NCBI RefSeq assembly: GCF_900167165.1 | Contig: NZ_FUXM01000021.1 | Coordinates: 1-38,602, forward strand | DNA from: Carboxydocella sporoproducens DSM 16521 | GTDB taxonomy: Bacteria > Bacillota > GCA-003054495 > Carboxydocellales > Carboxydocellaceae | Direction: 5' to 3' | DNA: 38,602 nucleotides | In this document: in pieces, positions 1-7,964 of the stretch | Numbering within the stretch: the stretch's first letter is position 1 | Layout of the letters: the number at the start of each line of letters is the position of its first letter | Notes under the pieces: generated by a model | Seen by the model: the letters and a program-made list of their open reading frames with translations, nothing else | Told to the model about the DNA's origin: nothing | The model's database searches: none | Program-made: the position numbers and the translations under genes

Positions 1-354
1 TAGCAATGGCGATAGGGCGAATTCGGGAAAATCAGGCAGAGAAGATGCGGAGCCTAGTAGCTTAAAAAGGAGAAGAAAAGCATCTCTAATATGGGCAAAA
101 AGTTACAGGCCGGATGATTAAGAAGTCATTTTAGGGCTAGTGGGATTAGTGCGCCCTTTTTTAGGATTTAAAAAAAGAGAGATACCGTTATCCTTGCTAA
201 ACAACTGAATGATAATGTTTAAAAAAATTTATTTATAATATTTTTAGCAATTTTCATTCTGAAAAAGGGTACATCGCAAAAAGCATGTAGTCATATTGAG
301 CTGGACTGGCTTATATATATGTTAACGAAGTAGGACGATAAAGGGGGCCAGTCT
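1..354. other. Left-edge region without an assignable gene
   Basis: This stretch holds no confident gene. Two frames are open from the window edge: one closes at a TAA at 63-65, the other at a TAA ending near 121. Either could be the last codons of a gene lying to the left, and I cannot choose between them. The rest is AT-rich. A weak GGGC/GCCC inverted repeat followed by six T residues (about 131-160) could be a terminator for that upstream gene. A possible sigma-A-like promoter (TTGAGC near 295, TATGTT-like box about 16 bases later) lies before the 355 gene. These regulatory guesses are weak. Confidence 0.35.
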
Positions 355-1335
355 ATGCTCAGAAATAAAACTGGATTATTTGTTTTGTTATTATTGTACC
401 TGGCTTTGGCTCAACCGGTTCTGGCGAATCCGCCTGATGAGGAAAAAAGGCAGGCAGAAGAAAGACGTTTACAACACACAATCATCATTGACATTACCGG
501 TGACAGTAAAAAAATCAGCAATTTATCGGCGGTTAGAGCTTTAGCCGGGGAAGGTATTTGGCTACAAATACCTGATCCCGATAATGTGCGAGATATGAAA
601 CCCGCAGCTGAACTGCAGGCATATCTTTATCTGGCCGATTCCCTTTACAGTAACCAGGAGGCTACTCAAGCTTATGACAAGATTGTTCAGGATGCGTCTG
701 AGGAAATCCTCAACCGGGCTAAAGTTTCCTGGGCAGCCGAAAAACCGGAGTTTTTGAAGGTTCAACTTGTTGCCAGCAGTCAACATTTGAGCAGATTAAA
801 CAAGCAATTGCTGAATCTCTATGGCTCAATCTACCAGGCTGGCGTCTGGCCCGGAACGCTGTTAGTAATAAATATTAAAGACTCAAGCAATTACCTGTCA
901 ATCTGGAAAGGGCCTGGGCTTATGCCTCGTGACCAGAGTTTAATATTACCGGGAGAAATTTACAATCAGGTACTGGAGGCCTGGGTAAATCGACGGCTGT
1001 CAAGTCCACCGTTACCGTCGCTGGCATTAGGACAGAATAGTGAACTGCGGTTATGGCAGAAAGAAATTTCCCTCTGGCAACAATCTCTGGCCCGGGTTTA
1101 CGAGATGCTGGCTGAAAAAGAAAAAGTAATCAGAGACAACGAGACTACTATAAAAAACATTGCCACTCAGCAGGCCAACTGGCAACAAAGGGAACGGGAG
1201 CTGCACAATAGATTAACTAAAAATTTGAGGCAAATCCTGTTCTGGCGCGGTGTAGCAGGAGCGCTGATTATTCTTTCTGTTTTGTTGTTAATTGTTGAAT
1301 ACAGGATACTCCGAAAAAGATATTTGCTTTTTTAG
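355..1335 (+). CDS. Unrecognised secreted protein with C-terminal membrane anchor
   Basis: I do not recognise the family. The 326-residue product begins with a basic n-region and a hydrophobic stretch (residues about 7-24) ending in an AxA-like site (VLA-N), which reads as a Sec signal peptide. The mature part is mixed alpha/beta without cysteine motifs. Residues about 235-290 are rich in Q, E, K and L in a heptad-like pattern and probably form a coiled coil. Residues about 297-318 are a hydrophobic segment followed by a basic tail (RILRKRYLLF), so the protein is probably exported and held in the membrane by its C-terminus. ATG 355 has a GGGGG ribosome site about 7 bases upstream. It is separated from cooC by a terminator and 230 bases, so a link to the CODH/ACS operon is not indicated. 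Confidence 0.8.
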   Translation: MLRNKTGLFVLLLLYLALAQPVLANPPDEEKRQAEERRLQHTIIIDITGDSKKISNLSAVRALAGEGIWLQIPDPDNVRDMKPAAELQAYLYLADSLYSNQEATQAYDKIVQDASEEILNRAKVSWAAEKPEFLKVQLVASSQHLSRLNKQLLNLYGSIYQAGVWPGTLLVINIKDSSNYLSIWKGPGLMPRDQSLILPGEIYNQVLEAWVNRRLSSPPLPSLALGQNSELRLWQKEISLWQQSLARVYEMLAEKEKVIRDNETTIKNIATQQANWQQRERELHNRLTKNLRQILFWRGVAGALIILSVLLLIVEYRILRKRYLLF

Positions 1336-1364
1336 CCCGCAAGTGCGGGTATCTTTTCTTTTTG
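1336..1364 (+). terminator. Rho-independent terminator after the 355 gene
   Basis: CCCGC (1336-1340) and GCGGG (1345-1349) form a short GC stem around an AAGT loop, followed by a T-rich run (TATCTTTTCTTTTT). It starts directly after the TAG stop at 1333-1335. Confidence 0.7.
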
Positions 1365-1505
1365 TATTTATTTTCAGAATTTTTTGGGAACTAGCAGGGA
1401 ATTAACAATTTGTGTCGAAATATAATTATTAATAACCCGACCTGACCATTTGTATAACAGAAACAACATTTCAAGATTATTTTTCAACACCTAGCAGGAT
1501 TTTTG

Positions 1506-1535
1506 TTGACAACGACGAAATAATTAAGTTAATAT
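1506..1535 (+). promoter_or_regulatory. Probable sigma-A promoter of the CODH/ACS operon
   Basis: A perfect TTGACA -35 box lies at 1506-1511. A -10-like hexamer follows at 1529-1534 (TTAATA, 17-base spacer) or 1530-1535 (TAATAT, 18-base spacer). The -35 box sits inside the short palindrome GTTG-A-CAAC (1505-1513), a possible operator. The surrounding 1365-1568 region is AT-rich and non-coding. It holds two copies of CTAGCAGG about 100 bases apart (near 1391 and 1491). Regulation by CO or another signal cannot be read from this. Confidence 0.55.
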
Positions 1536-1568
1536 TATTAGAAATTTTCTGAAATAGGGGGTGATGGA

Positions 1569-2345
1569 ATGAAGCTGGCTATCTCAGGAAAAGGCGGAGT
1601 AGGTAAAACGACGATTGCATCAACGCTGGTAAGGATTTTTGCTGAAGATCATCCCCGGGTTTTTGCCATTGATGCTGACCCTGATGCCTGTTTGGCCCAG
1701 GGGGTTGGCATCGAGCGCCAGGTTGCTCAGGAACACCGGCCGGTCATCGAACTGAAGGAAATCATCGATGCCAAGAACGCCGGCGGGGGCGCTTTTTTCA
1801 CCTTGAATCCAGATGTGGATGAGATTCTGGAGGAGTATTGCCTGAAAAAGGACAATATTAACTTTTTGCGGATGGGGGGCTTGAAAAAAGGCGGTGAAGC
1901 CTGTTATTGTAAAGAAAACAGTTTTCTTAATTCTGTTGTTAATTCCCTGTTGTTGGACAGAAATGATGTGGTTATCCTGGATATGGGGGCCGGTATAGAA
2001 CATTTATCCCGGGGCACAGCCCGTGGAGTGGATGCCATGCTGGTAGTGGTAGAACCTTCCCTGAACAGTGTCGGCACTGCTCTGCAGGTGAAGAAAATGT
2101 CCGAAGATCTGGGAATTAACCGGGTTTATTTTATCGGTAATAAAGTCAGAACTGAGAAGGAAAAAGAGTTTTTAAGCAGTAAACTGCCTCAGGATTTATT
2201 GTTAGGTATTATTCCCTATGATGACGAGGCTGTGGACACTGCGATGGAAGACGGGGTTGCCATCAGCCCGCAAGGGATTATCTATAAAACTTTAAAAGAG
2301 ATTAAGAAAAGGCTGGAGGAGGAGGTAGGGAACAGGGATATTTAA
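1569..2345 (+). CDS. cooC: CooC-type ATPase for CODH nickel maturation
   Basis: This is a MinD/ParA-class ATPase that supports ATP-dependent nickel insertion into the C-cluster of carbon monoxide dehydrogenase in the cytoplasm. The 258-residue protein opens with a deviant Walker A loop (GKGGVGKTT, residues 8-16), followed by an IDADPD switch region. A Cys-Tyr-Cys pair at residues 112 and 114 matches the CxC motif that binds metal and bridges the dimer in studied CooC proteins. DMGAG (about 138-142) is the Walker B/switch II region. ATG 1569 follows an AGGGGGTGATGG ribosome site. It is the first gene of the operon, 49 bases before the CODH gene, which fits a dedicated maturase. ACS maturation (AcsF-like role) is an alternative, because the two families are close. 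Confidence 0.93.
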   Translation: MKLAISGKGGVGKTTIASTLVRIFAEDHPRVFAIDADPDACLAQGVGIERQVAQEHRPVIELKEIIDAKNAGGGAFFTLNPDVDEILEEYCLKKDNINFLRMGGLKKGGEACYCKENSFLNSVVNSLLLDRNDVVILDMGAGIEHLSRGTARGVDAMLVVVEPSLNSVGTALQVKKMSEDLGINRVYFIGNKVRTEKEKEFLSSKLPQDLLLGIIPYDDEAVDTAMEDGVAISPQGIIYKTLKEIKKRLEEEVGNRDI

Positions 2346-2394
2346 TTAGCATGGTTTTAACCTGTAACAAACGATTAAGGAGGTTTGGAAGGGA

Positions 2395-4350
2395 ATGAGC
2401 GAACAAAAAAAGTCCATTGACCCCGGTGTGTTGCAGATGCTGAGCCGGGCTAGTGAATTGAACATTTTTACCGCTTTTGATCGGGCCAAAGCCCAGTCGC
2501 CTCAGTGTGGTTTCGGCAGTAATGGTATTTGTTGCCGGATTTGTATCCAGGGCCCGTGTCGGATTATGCCCAAAAAACAGGGTGGCAACAAGGGTATTTG
2601 TGGAGCTACTGACTATACTATTGTGGCTCGTAACCTGGTACGCGCAGTAGCGGGTGGTGCATCTGCTCACTCCGATCATGGTCGGCATATTGCAATGGCA
2701 TTACTGCATGTTGCTGAAGGCAAGACCAAGGACTATGAAATTAAGGATATCAACAAACTGAAGAAAATCGCCGCAAGAATCGGTATCGAAACCGAAGGGA
2801 AAACCCCTGAGCAACTGGCCAAGGAAGTGGCTCTGGCAGCTCTGGAAGATTATCAGCGACTCAGCGGTTTCGGTGAGGCCACCTGGGTTAAAACAACTGT
2901 TACCGAAGGCCGGGTCAAGAAACTGCGGGAAACCAAGACCATGCCTGCAGGTATCAATAGTGCTATCGTAGAACTGTTAAGCCAGACTCACATGGGTATG
3001 GATGCTGATCCTGTATCCATTATCTTTGGTGGTCTGAAAGCTGCTATGGGTGACTATACCGGCATGCATATCAGTACTGATCTGTCTGACGTGATTTTCG
3101 GCACTCCTGTCCCCACTGTCACTGAAGCTAACCTGGGGGTAATCAAGGAAAACAAAGTCAATATCGCTGTTCACGGTCACAACCCCCTCTTGAGTGAACT
3201 GATTGTCCGGGCTGCCAAGGAAATGGAAGCTGAAGCCAAAGTTGCCGGGGCTGAAGGCATCAACTGTGTAGGTATCTGCTGTACCGGTAACGAGGTTCTG
3301 ATGCGCCAGGGTGTTCCCATTGCTACTAGCTTTGGCTCTCAGGAACTGGCCATTATGACCGGGGCCTTAGATGCCATGGTAGTAGATGTTCAGTGTATTA
3401 TGCCCGGCTTGCAGGCGGTCTGTGAATGCTTCCATACCAAATTGATTACCACTTCCGATATCGCCAAGATTCCTGGTGCCTATCATGTTTATTTCAATGA
3501 AGAAGAAGCCATGGAAAATGCCCGCAAGGTTATCCGTCTGGCCATTGAAAACTACAAAGAAAGAGATGGTCAAAAGGTCTATATCCCGCAAATCAAGAAC
3601 AAGGTTGTCGGTGGCTGGAGTCTGGAGGCATTACTGGAGATTTTCGCTGCCATCAATCCCGAGCGTCCGATCAGTGTCTTAACTGATGCCATTTTGAATG
3701 GTGAAATCAAGGGTGTGGCGCTTTTCGCCGGTTGTAACAACCTGAAAGGTGTGCAGGACGAAAAACACATTGGCGTGATTAAGAAAATGGTAGCCAATGA
3801 TGTGTTCGTAGTGGCAACAGGCTGTTCAGCGCAAGCTTTTGCGAAACATGGTCTGCTGAACGGTGAGGCGGTTGAGGAATTTGCCGGTCCTGGCCTGAAG
3901 GCTTTCCTGAATCGCTTGAATGAAGCCAATGCCGGTAAGATCAGCGAAAAGCTTCCCCTGATTTTCCATATGGGTTCCTGTGTTGATAATACCCGGGCCA
4001 GTGATCTGTTGATGCTGATGGCTAACGAACTGGGTGTAGATACTCCGAAAGTTCCCTGGGTGGCATCTGCGCCTGAGGCCATGAGTGAAAAGGCCATTGC
4101 CATTGGTAGCTGGTGTGTAACTCTGGGCATGCCTGTTCATGTCGGTACCCTGGTACCTGTGGAAGGTTCCAAACTGGTCTACGGAGTGGTCACCAACATT
4201 GCTGAAGATGTTTTTGGTGGCTACCTGATTCTGGAACAGGATTATGAAAAGGCTGCTGAGAAAATGCTGAACAAACTGGAAGAACGGACATGGCGTTTGC
4301 GTATTCGCAAACGGGCATTGGCCCAGGCTGCTGAACTGGCAGGTAAATAA
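2395..4350 (+). CDS. acsA: Carbon monoxide dehydrogenase catalytic subunit
   Basis: This Ni-Fe enzyme interconverts CO2 and CO and supplies CO to acetyl-CoA synthase. The 651-residue protein has the full ligand set. Cys38 and Cys46 are placed for the D-cluster. Cys47, Cys50, Cys55 and the Cys of GNKGICG are placed for the B-cluster. C-cluster elements include the His of VHGHNP (about 260) and cysteines in GICCTGNE, DVQCIMPG, FAGCNNLKG, ATGCSAQ and HMGSCVDN. The PEAMSEKA segment supplies the conserved lysine. Nothing is missing, so it should be active. Being next to acsB it is most likely the ACS-bound CODH (AcsA/CODH-III type), not an energy-converting CooS; that is inference from context. 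The ribosome site is AAGGAGG, about 11 bases before ATG 2395. Confidence 0.97.
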   Translation: MSEQKKSIDPGVLQMLSRASELNIFTAFDRAKAQSPQCGFGSNGICCRICIQGPCRIMPKKQGGNKGICGATDYTIVARNLVRAVAGGASAHSDHGRHIAMALLHVAEGKTKDYEIKDINKLKKIAARIGIETEGKTPEQLAKEVALAALEDYQRLSGFGEATWVKTTVTEGRVKKLRETKTMPAGINSAIVELLSQTHMGMDADPVSIIFGGLKAAMGDYTGMHISTDLSDVIFGTPVPTVTEANLGVIKENKVNIAVHGHNPLLSELIVRAAKEMEAEAKVAGAEGINCVGICCTGNEVLMRQGVPIATSFGSQELAIMTGALDAMVVDVQCIMPGLQAVCECFHTKLITTSDIAKIPGAYHVYFNEEEAMENARKVIRLAIENYKERDGQKVYIPQIKNKVVGGWSLEALLEIFAAINPERPISVLTDAILNGEIKGVALFAGCNNLKGVQDEKHIGVIKKMVANDVFVVATGCSAQAFAKHGLLNGEAVEEFAGPGLKAFLNRLNEANAGKISEKLPLIFHMGSCVDNTRASDLLMLMANELGVDTPKVPWVASAPEAMSEKAIAIGSWCVTLGMPVHVGTLVPVEGSKLVYGVVTNIAEDVFGGYLILEQDYEKAAEKMLNKLEERTWRLRIRKRALAQAAELAGK

Positions 4351-4395
4351 AACTGTGCGCTGACAGCCCATATTGGAAGGTAAGGAGGAGGAAAG

Positions 4396-6528
4396 ATGTC
4401 ACAGACTTTGTTTAAAGATGCATATGAGGGAGCGATAATCGCTCTTGGCTATGCGAAAATTTTGCTGGACAAAGCTCTGCAGGAGTATGGTCCGGAAGCG
4501 CCTATCGCCTATCCGGATACGGCCTATAAATTGCCGGTTATGCTCTCCCTGAGCGGGGAAGAAGTGACCAAACTGGGTGATCTGCCGCCCATTCTGAGCC
4601 GGGTGGAAAACCAGTACCTGAGAGAGGCTCTTACTTTTGAAAATGCCAAACTGGCCGGAGAAGCCACCCTCTATGCTGCCGAAGTAATTGAGGCTATTAA
4701 GTATGTTAACGGCAATGATCCCTATGCGGGTGACTATTTCACCGGTTTCCTCAATGACCGGATTTTGCGGAAATTCGGTGTACCTCTGGTTGACTTTACT
4801 ATTCCCGGGGTTGCAGTTATTGTCGGTAAGGCCCGCAGTACAGAAGAGCTGGCTGCAATGATCAAGGACCTGCAATCCAAAGGCATGATGTTGATGCTGT
4901 GCAATGAAGTGATCGAACAGTGTATTGAGGCCGGCATCAAACTGGGTACCGATTATATTGCTTTCCCGCTGGGGGATTTCACTCAGGTTATTCATGCTGT
5001 TAACTTCGCCTTGCGCGCTGGTCTGGCTTTCGGGGGTATCAAACCTGGCCGCCGGGAAGAAATGCTGGACTACCAGGCTCGCCGGGTTCGTGCTTTCGTC
5101 CTCTTCCTGGGCGAACTGGATCAGGTGCGGATTGCTGCCGGTTTTGGTGCCATTGACCTCGGTTTCCCCTGCATCACCGACCAGGATCTGGAGGAAGAGC
5201 TGCCTGACTGGTTTGTGACTGAAAAGGATTACAAGAAAATGGTCCAGGTGGCCATGGAACTGCGGGGCATCAAGCTCAAAATCGTGGATATTCCCGTACC
5301 GGTCACCATCGGTCCTGCCTTCGAAGGGGAATCCATCCGTAAGAAAGATATGTATGTGGAATTCGGCGGTGGCCGTAAGCCTGGCTTCGAACTGGTGCGG
5401 ATGATGCCACTGGATGATGTGGAAGACCATAAGATCGAACTGATTGGACCTGATGTGGATCAGATGGAAGAAGGCAAGGCCTATCCTATCGGAATTATTG
5501 TCGATGTAGCTGGCCGCAAGATGCAGGAAGACTTCGAGCCAGTGCTGGAAAGACGGATCCATTACTTCATCAACTATGGTGAAGGTCTCTGGCACGTGGC
5601 CCAGCGGGATCTGTGCTGGTTGCGGATCAGCAAGGGCGCTTATGAGAAAGGCTTCCGTATGAAGCATTTCGGGGAAATCCTCTATGCCAAGTTTAAGTCC
5701 GAGTTTCCGGCCATCGTCGACCGGGTGCAGGTAACCATTATCACTGATGAGGAAAAAGTTGTGGAAATGCGGGAAGTGGCCCGGGAGAAATATGCCAAGC
5801 GGGATGCTCGCTTGCGGGAGCTGACCGACGAAGGTGTAGATACCTTCTACAGCTGTACTCTGTGTCAGTCCTTTGCTCCTACCCACGTTTGCGTGGTTGC
5901 TCCCGAACGGGTTGGTCTCTGTGGTGCGGTTAGCTGGCTGGATGCCAAGGCTGCCTATGAGATTAACCCCCATGGTGCTAACCAGCCCATTCCCAAGGGT
6001 GAGTGTGAAGACCCGATTAAAGGTCGCTGGAAGTCTTTCGATGAGTTTATTTTCAACAACTCCCAGCGCACAATTGAGCATGTTAACTTCTATACCATTA
6101 TGGAATACCCCATGACTTCCTGTGGTTGCTTTGAAGCCATTCTGGCCATTGTGCCTGAGTTGAATGGTATCATGGTGGTTAACCGGGAGCATGCCGGGGA
6201 AACTCCTTGTGGTATGACCTTCTCCACCCTGGCAGGTACCTGCGGTGGTGGCGCTCAGTTGCCTGGTTTCATGGGGATTGGTAAGTCCTATATGCTTTCC
6301 AAGAAATTCATTCCTGCAGATGGCGGATTGGCCCGGATTGTTTGGATGCCCAAAGAATTGAAGGAACAGATGAGAGAGCAGCTGGCTGAAAGGGCTGAAG
6401 AACTGGGGCTGGGCCGAGACTTTGTTGACAAGATCGCTGACGAAACAGTGGGTACCACCCCGGATGAAATCCTGCCCTTCCTGGAAGAAAAAGGCCATCC
6501 GGCCCTGACCATGGATCCGCTGTTCTAA
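4396..6528 (+). CDS. acsB: Acetyl-CoA synthase (CODH/ACS alpha-type subunit)
   Basis: This protein joins CO, a methyl group from the corrinoid protein and CoA into acetyl-CoA at the A-cluster. It is 710 residues, slightly shorter than the 729-residue Moorella protein. Cysteines 487, 490, 499 and 509 reproduce the C-x2-C-x8-C-x9-C spacing of the A-cluster Fe4S4 ligands. The Cys576-Gly577-Cys578 motif provides the square-planar distal nickel site. The N-terminal part carries the CODH-docking and Rossmann-like domains typical of bacterial ACS. ATG 4396 follows TAAGGAGGAGG, and the gap from acsA is 45 bases. A long open frame on the opposite strand across this gene is a codon-bias shadow. Confidence 0.97.
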   Translation: MSQTLFKDAYEGAIIALGYAKILLDKALQEYGPEAPIAYPDTAYKLPVMLSLSGEEVTKLGDLPPILSRVENQYLREALTFENAKLAGEATLYAAEVIEAIKYVNGNDPYAGDYFTGFLNDRILRKFGVPLVDFTIPGVAVIVGKARSTEELAAMIKDLQSKGMMLMLCNEVIEQCIEAGIKLGTDYIAFPLGDFTQVIHAVNFALRAGLAFGGIKPGRREEMLDYQARRVRAFVLFLGELDQVRIAAGFGAIDLGFPCITDQDLEEELPDWFVTEKDYKKMVQVAMELRGIKLKIVDIPVPVTIGPAFEGESIRKKDMYVEFGGGRKPGFELVRMMPLDDVEDHKIELIGPDVDQMEEGKAYPIGIIVDVAGRKMQEDFEPVLERRIHYFINYGEGLWHVAQRDLCWLRISKGAYEKGFRMKHFGEILYAKFKSEFPAIVDRVQVTIITDEEKVVEMREVAREKYAKRDARLRELTDEGVDTFYSCTLCQSFAPTHVCVVAPERVGLCGAVSWLDAKAAYEINPHGANQPIPKGECEDPIKGRWKSFDEFIFNNSQRTIEHVNFYTIMEYPMTSCGCFEAILAIVPELNGIMVVNREHAGETPCGMTFSTLAGTCGGGAQLPGFMGIGKSYMLSKKFIPADGGLARIVWMPKELKEQMREQLAERAEELGLGRDFVDKIADETVGTTPDEILPFLEEKGHPALTMDPLF

Positions 6529-6545
6529 GTCAAAGATTGTTTGGG

Positions 6546-6573
6546 GTCGGGAGGGGGATAGACCTCTCCTGAC
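6546..6573 (+). other. Intercistronic hairpin between acsB and acsC
   Basis: GTCGGGAGGGG (6546-6556) pairs with CCTCTCCTGAC (6563-6573) across a six-base loop, giving 11 base pairs including two G-U pairs. No T-run follows. It is therefore more likely an mRNA stability or processing element, or a partial attenuator, than a full terminator. Confidence 0.55.
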
Positions 6574-6608
6574 TCCATTAAAATAAAGATTGGAAAGGGG
6601 TTTAGAGA

Positions 6609-7949
6609 ATGGCATTAACCGGTCTGGAGATTTACAAACAGTTGCCTAAAAAGAATTGTAAAGAATGTGGGCAACCGACATGTTTGGCCTTTGCTATGCA
6701 GCTGGCCGCTGGTAAAGCTTCCCTGGAAGCATGTCCCTATGTAAGTGATGCTGCTAAAGAATTCCTGGGTGCAGCTTCTGCTCCTCCTATCGCTCTGGTT
6801 AAAATCGGAACCGGGGAAAAGGAACTGTCCATTGGTAATGAAACTGTCCTGTTCCGTCATGATAAGCGGTTCGAACATCCCACTGGCATTGCTATTGAAG
6901 TCTACGATGACATGAGTGCTGAAGAAATTGCAGCGAAAGTGGATGCTATCAACAAGCTGGTCTTTGACCGGGTTGGTCAGATTCACGAAGTGGATCTGGT
7001 GGCTGTAGTGAACCGCTCTGGTGATGCCGGCAAATTCGTAGAAGCTGTTAAAGCCGTTCAGGGCGCAACCAAGTATCCGCTGATTCTGATTTCTTCTGAC
7101 GTTAATGCTATGGGCCAGGCCCTGGAAGTAGCTGCAGCTGGCAAGCCCCTGGTTTATGCTGCTACTGCTGAAAACTATGAAGCGATGACTGAACTGGCCA
7201 AGAAATATCAAGTGCCGTTGGCTGTAAAAGGCAGTAACCTGAATGAACTGGCTGAACTGGTAGAAAAGGTAACTGCTCTTGGATGGAAAGAACTGGTCAT
7301 TGACTCCGGCGCCAGGGAAGTAGCTCAGGCTCTTGGTGATCTGACCCAGATCCGCCGTAAGGCCCTGAAAGAAAAGTTCCGTCCTTTTGGCTATCCGGCG
7401 ATTGCCTTTGCCAGCAATCCTGAGAACCCCTTGCAGGAAGCCATCGATGCGGGAGTATATATTGCAAAATATGCCGGTATTGTGGTTATCAGCAGTGCCG
7501 ATCCGGCTGTGGTATTACCGCTGATCACTCTGCGGCTGAACATTTACACTGACCCGCAGAAGCCGATTGCGGTAGAAGCTAAAATCTATGAAATTGGCAA
7601 TCCTGGTCCGGATGCTCCTGTCTTCATCACCACTAACTTCTCGCTTACTTATTTCTGCGTAGCCGGTGATGTGGAAGCTTCCCGGGTACCTGCTTATGTA
7701 ATACCCATTGATACAGATGGGATCTCCGTGTTGACAGCCTGGGCGGCAGGCAAATACTCACCTGAAAAGATTGCCGAAGATCTGAAAAACCTGGGCATTA
7801 AGGACAAGATCAACCATAACAAGATTATCATTCCTGGGCACGTTGCCGTTCTCTCCGGTAAGCTGGCGGAATTGTCCGGATTTGAAGTTATCGTCGGTCC
7901 GCGGGAATCCTCCGGTATACCTTCTTTCTTGAAACAGCGCTGGAATTAG
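6609..7949 (+). CDS. acsC: Corrinoid iron-sulfur protein large subunit
   Basis: The large (gamma) subunit of the corrinoid iron-sulfur protein receives the methyl group from methyl-THF through AcsE and delivers it to the ACS A-cluster. In the 446-residue product, Cys17, Cys20, Cys25 and Cys42 form the N-terminal Fe4S4 site at the same positions as in characterised homologues. A TIM-barrel domain follows, then a C-terminal cobamide-binding domain (from about residue 330). ATG 6609 is preceded by GGAAAGGGG. It sits 80 bases after acsB with a hairpin in the gap, and 15 bases before the activator gene. Confidence 0.96.
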   Translation: MALTGLEIYKQLPKKNCKECGQPTCLAFAMQLAAGKASLEACPYVSDAAKEFLGAASAPPIALVKIGTGEKELSIGNETVLFRHDKRFEHPTGIAIEVYDDMSAEEIAAKVDAINKLVFDRVGQIHEVDLVAVVNRSGDAGKFVEAVKAVQGATKYPLILISSDVNAMGQALEVAAAGKPLVYAATAENYEAMTELAKKYQVPLAVKGSNLNELAELVEKVTALGWKELVIDSGAREVAQALGDLTQIRRKALKEKFRPFGYPAIAFASNPENPLQEAIDAGVYIAKYAGIVVISSADPAVVLPLITLRLNIYTDPQKPIAVEAKIYEIGNPGPDAPVFITTNFSLTYFCVAGDVEASRVPAYVIPIDTDGISVLTAWAAGKYSPEKIAEDLKNLGIKDKINHNKIIIPGHVAVLSGKLAELSGFEVIVGPRESSGIPSFLKQRWN

Positions 7950-7964
7950 GAGATGAAATAAAAC

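Noticed and set aside
1408-1450. A GTCG...CGAC inverted repeat as a CooA-type CO-responsive site
   Set aside because: The half-sites are only four bases and too far apart for a CRP-family dimer; no CooA gene is in view.
4399-6615. A 738-codon open frame on the minus strand across acsB
   Set aside because: It mirrors acsB exactly, has no recognisable domain, and arises because the highly biased acsB codons avoid those that read as stops on the other strand.
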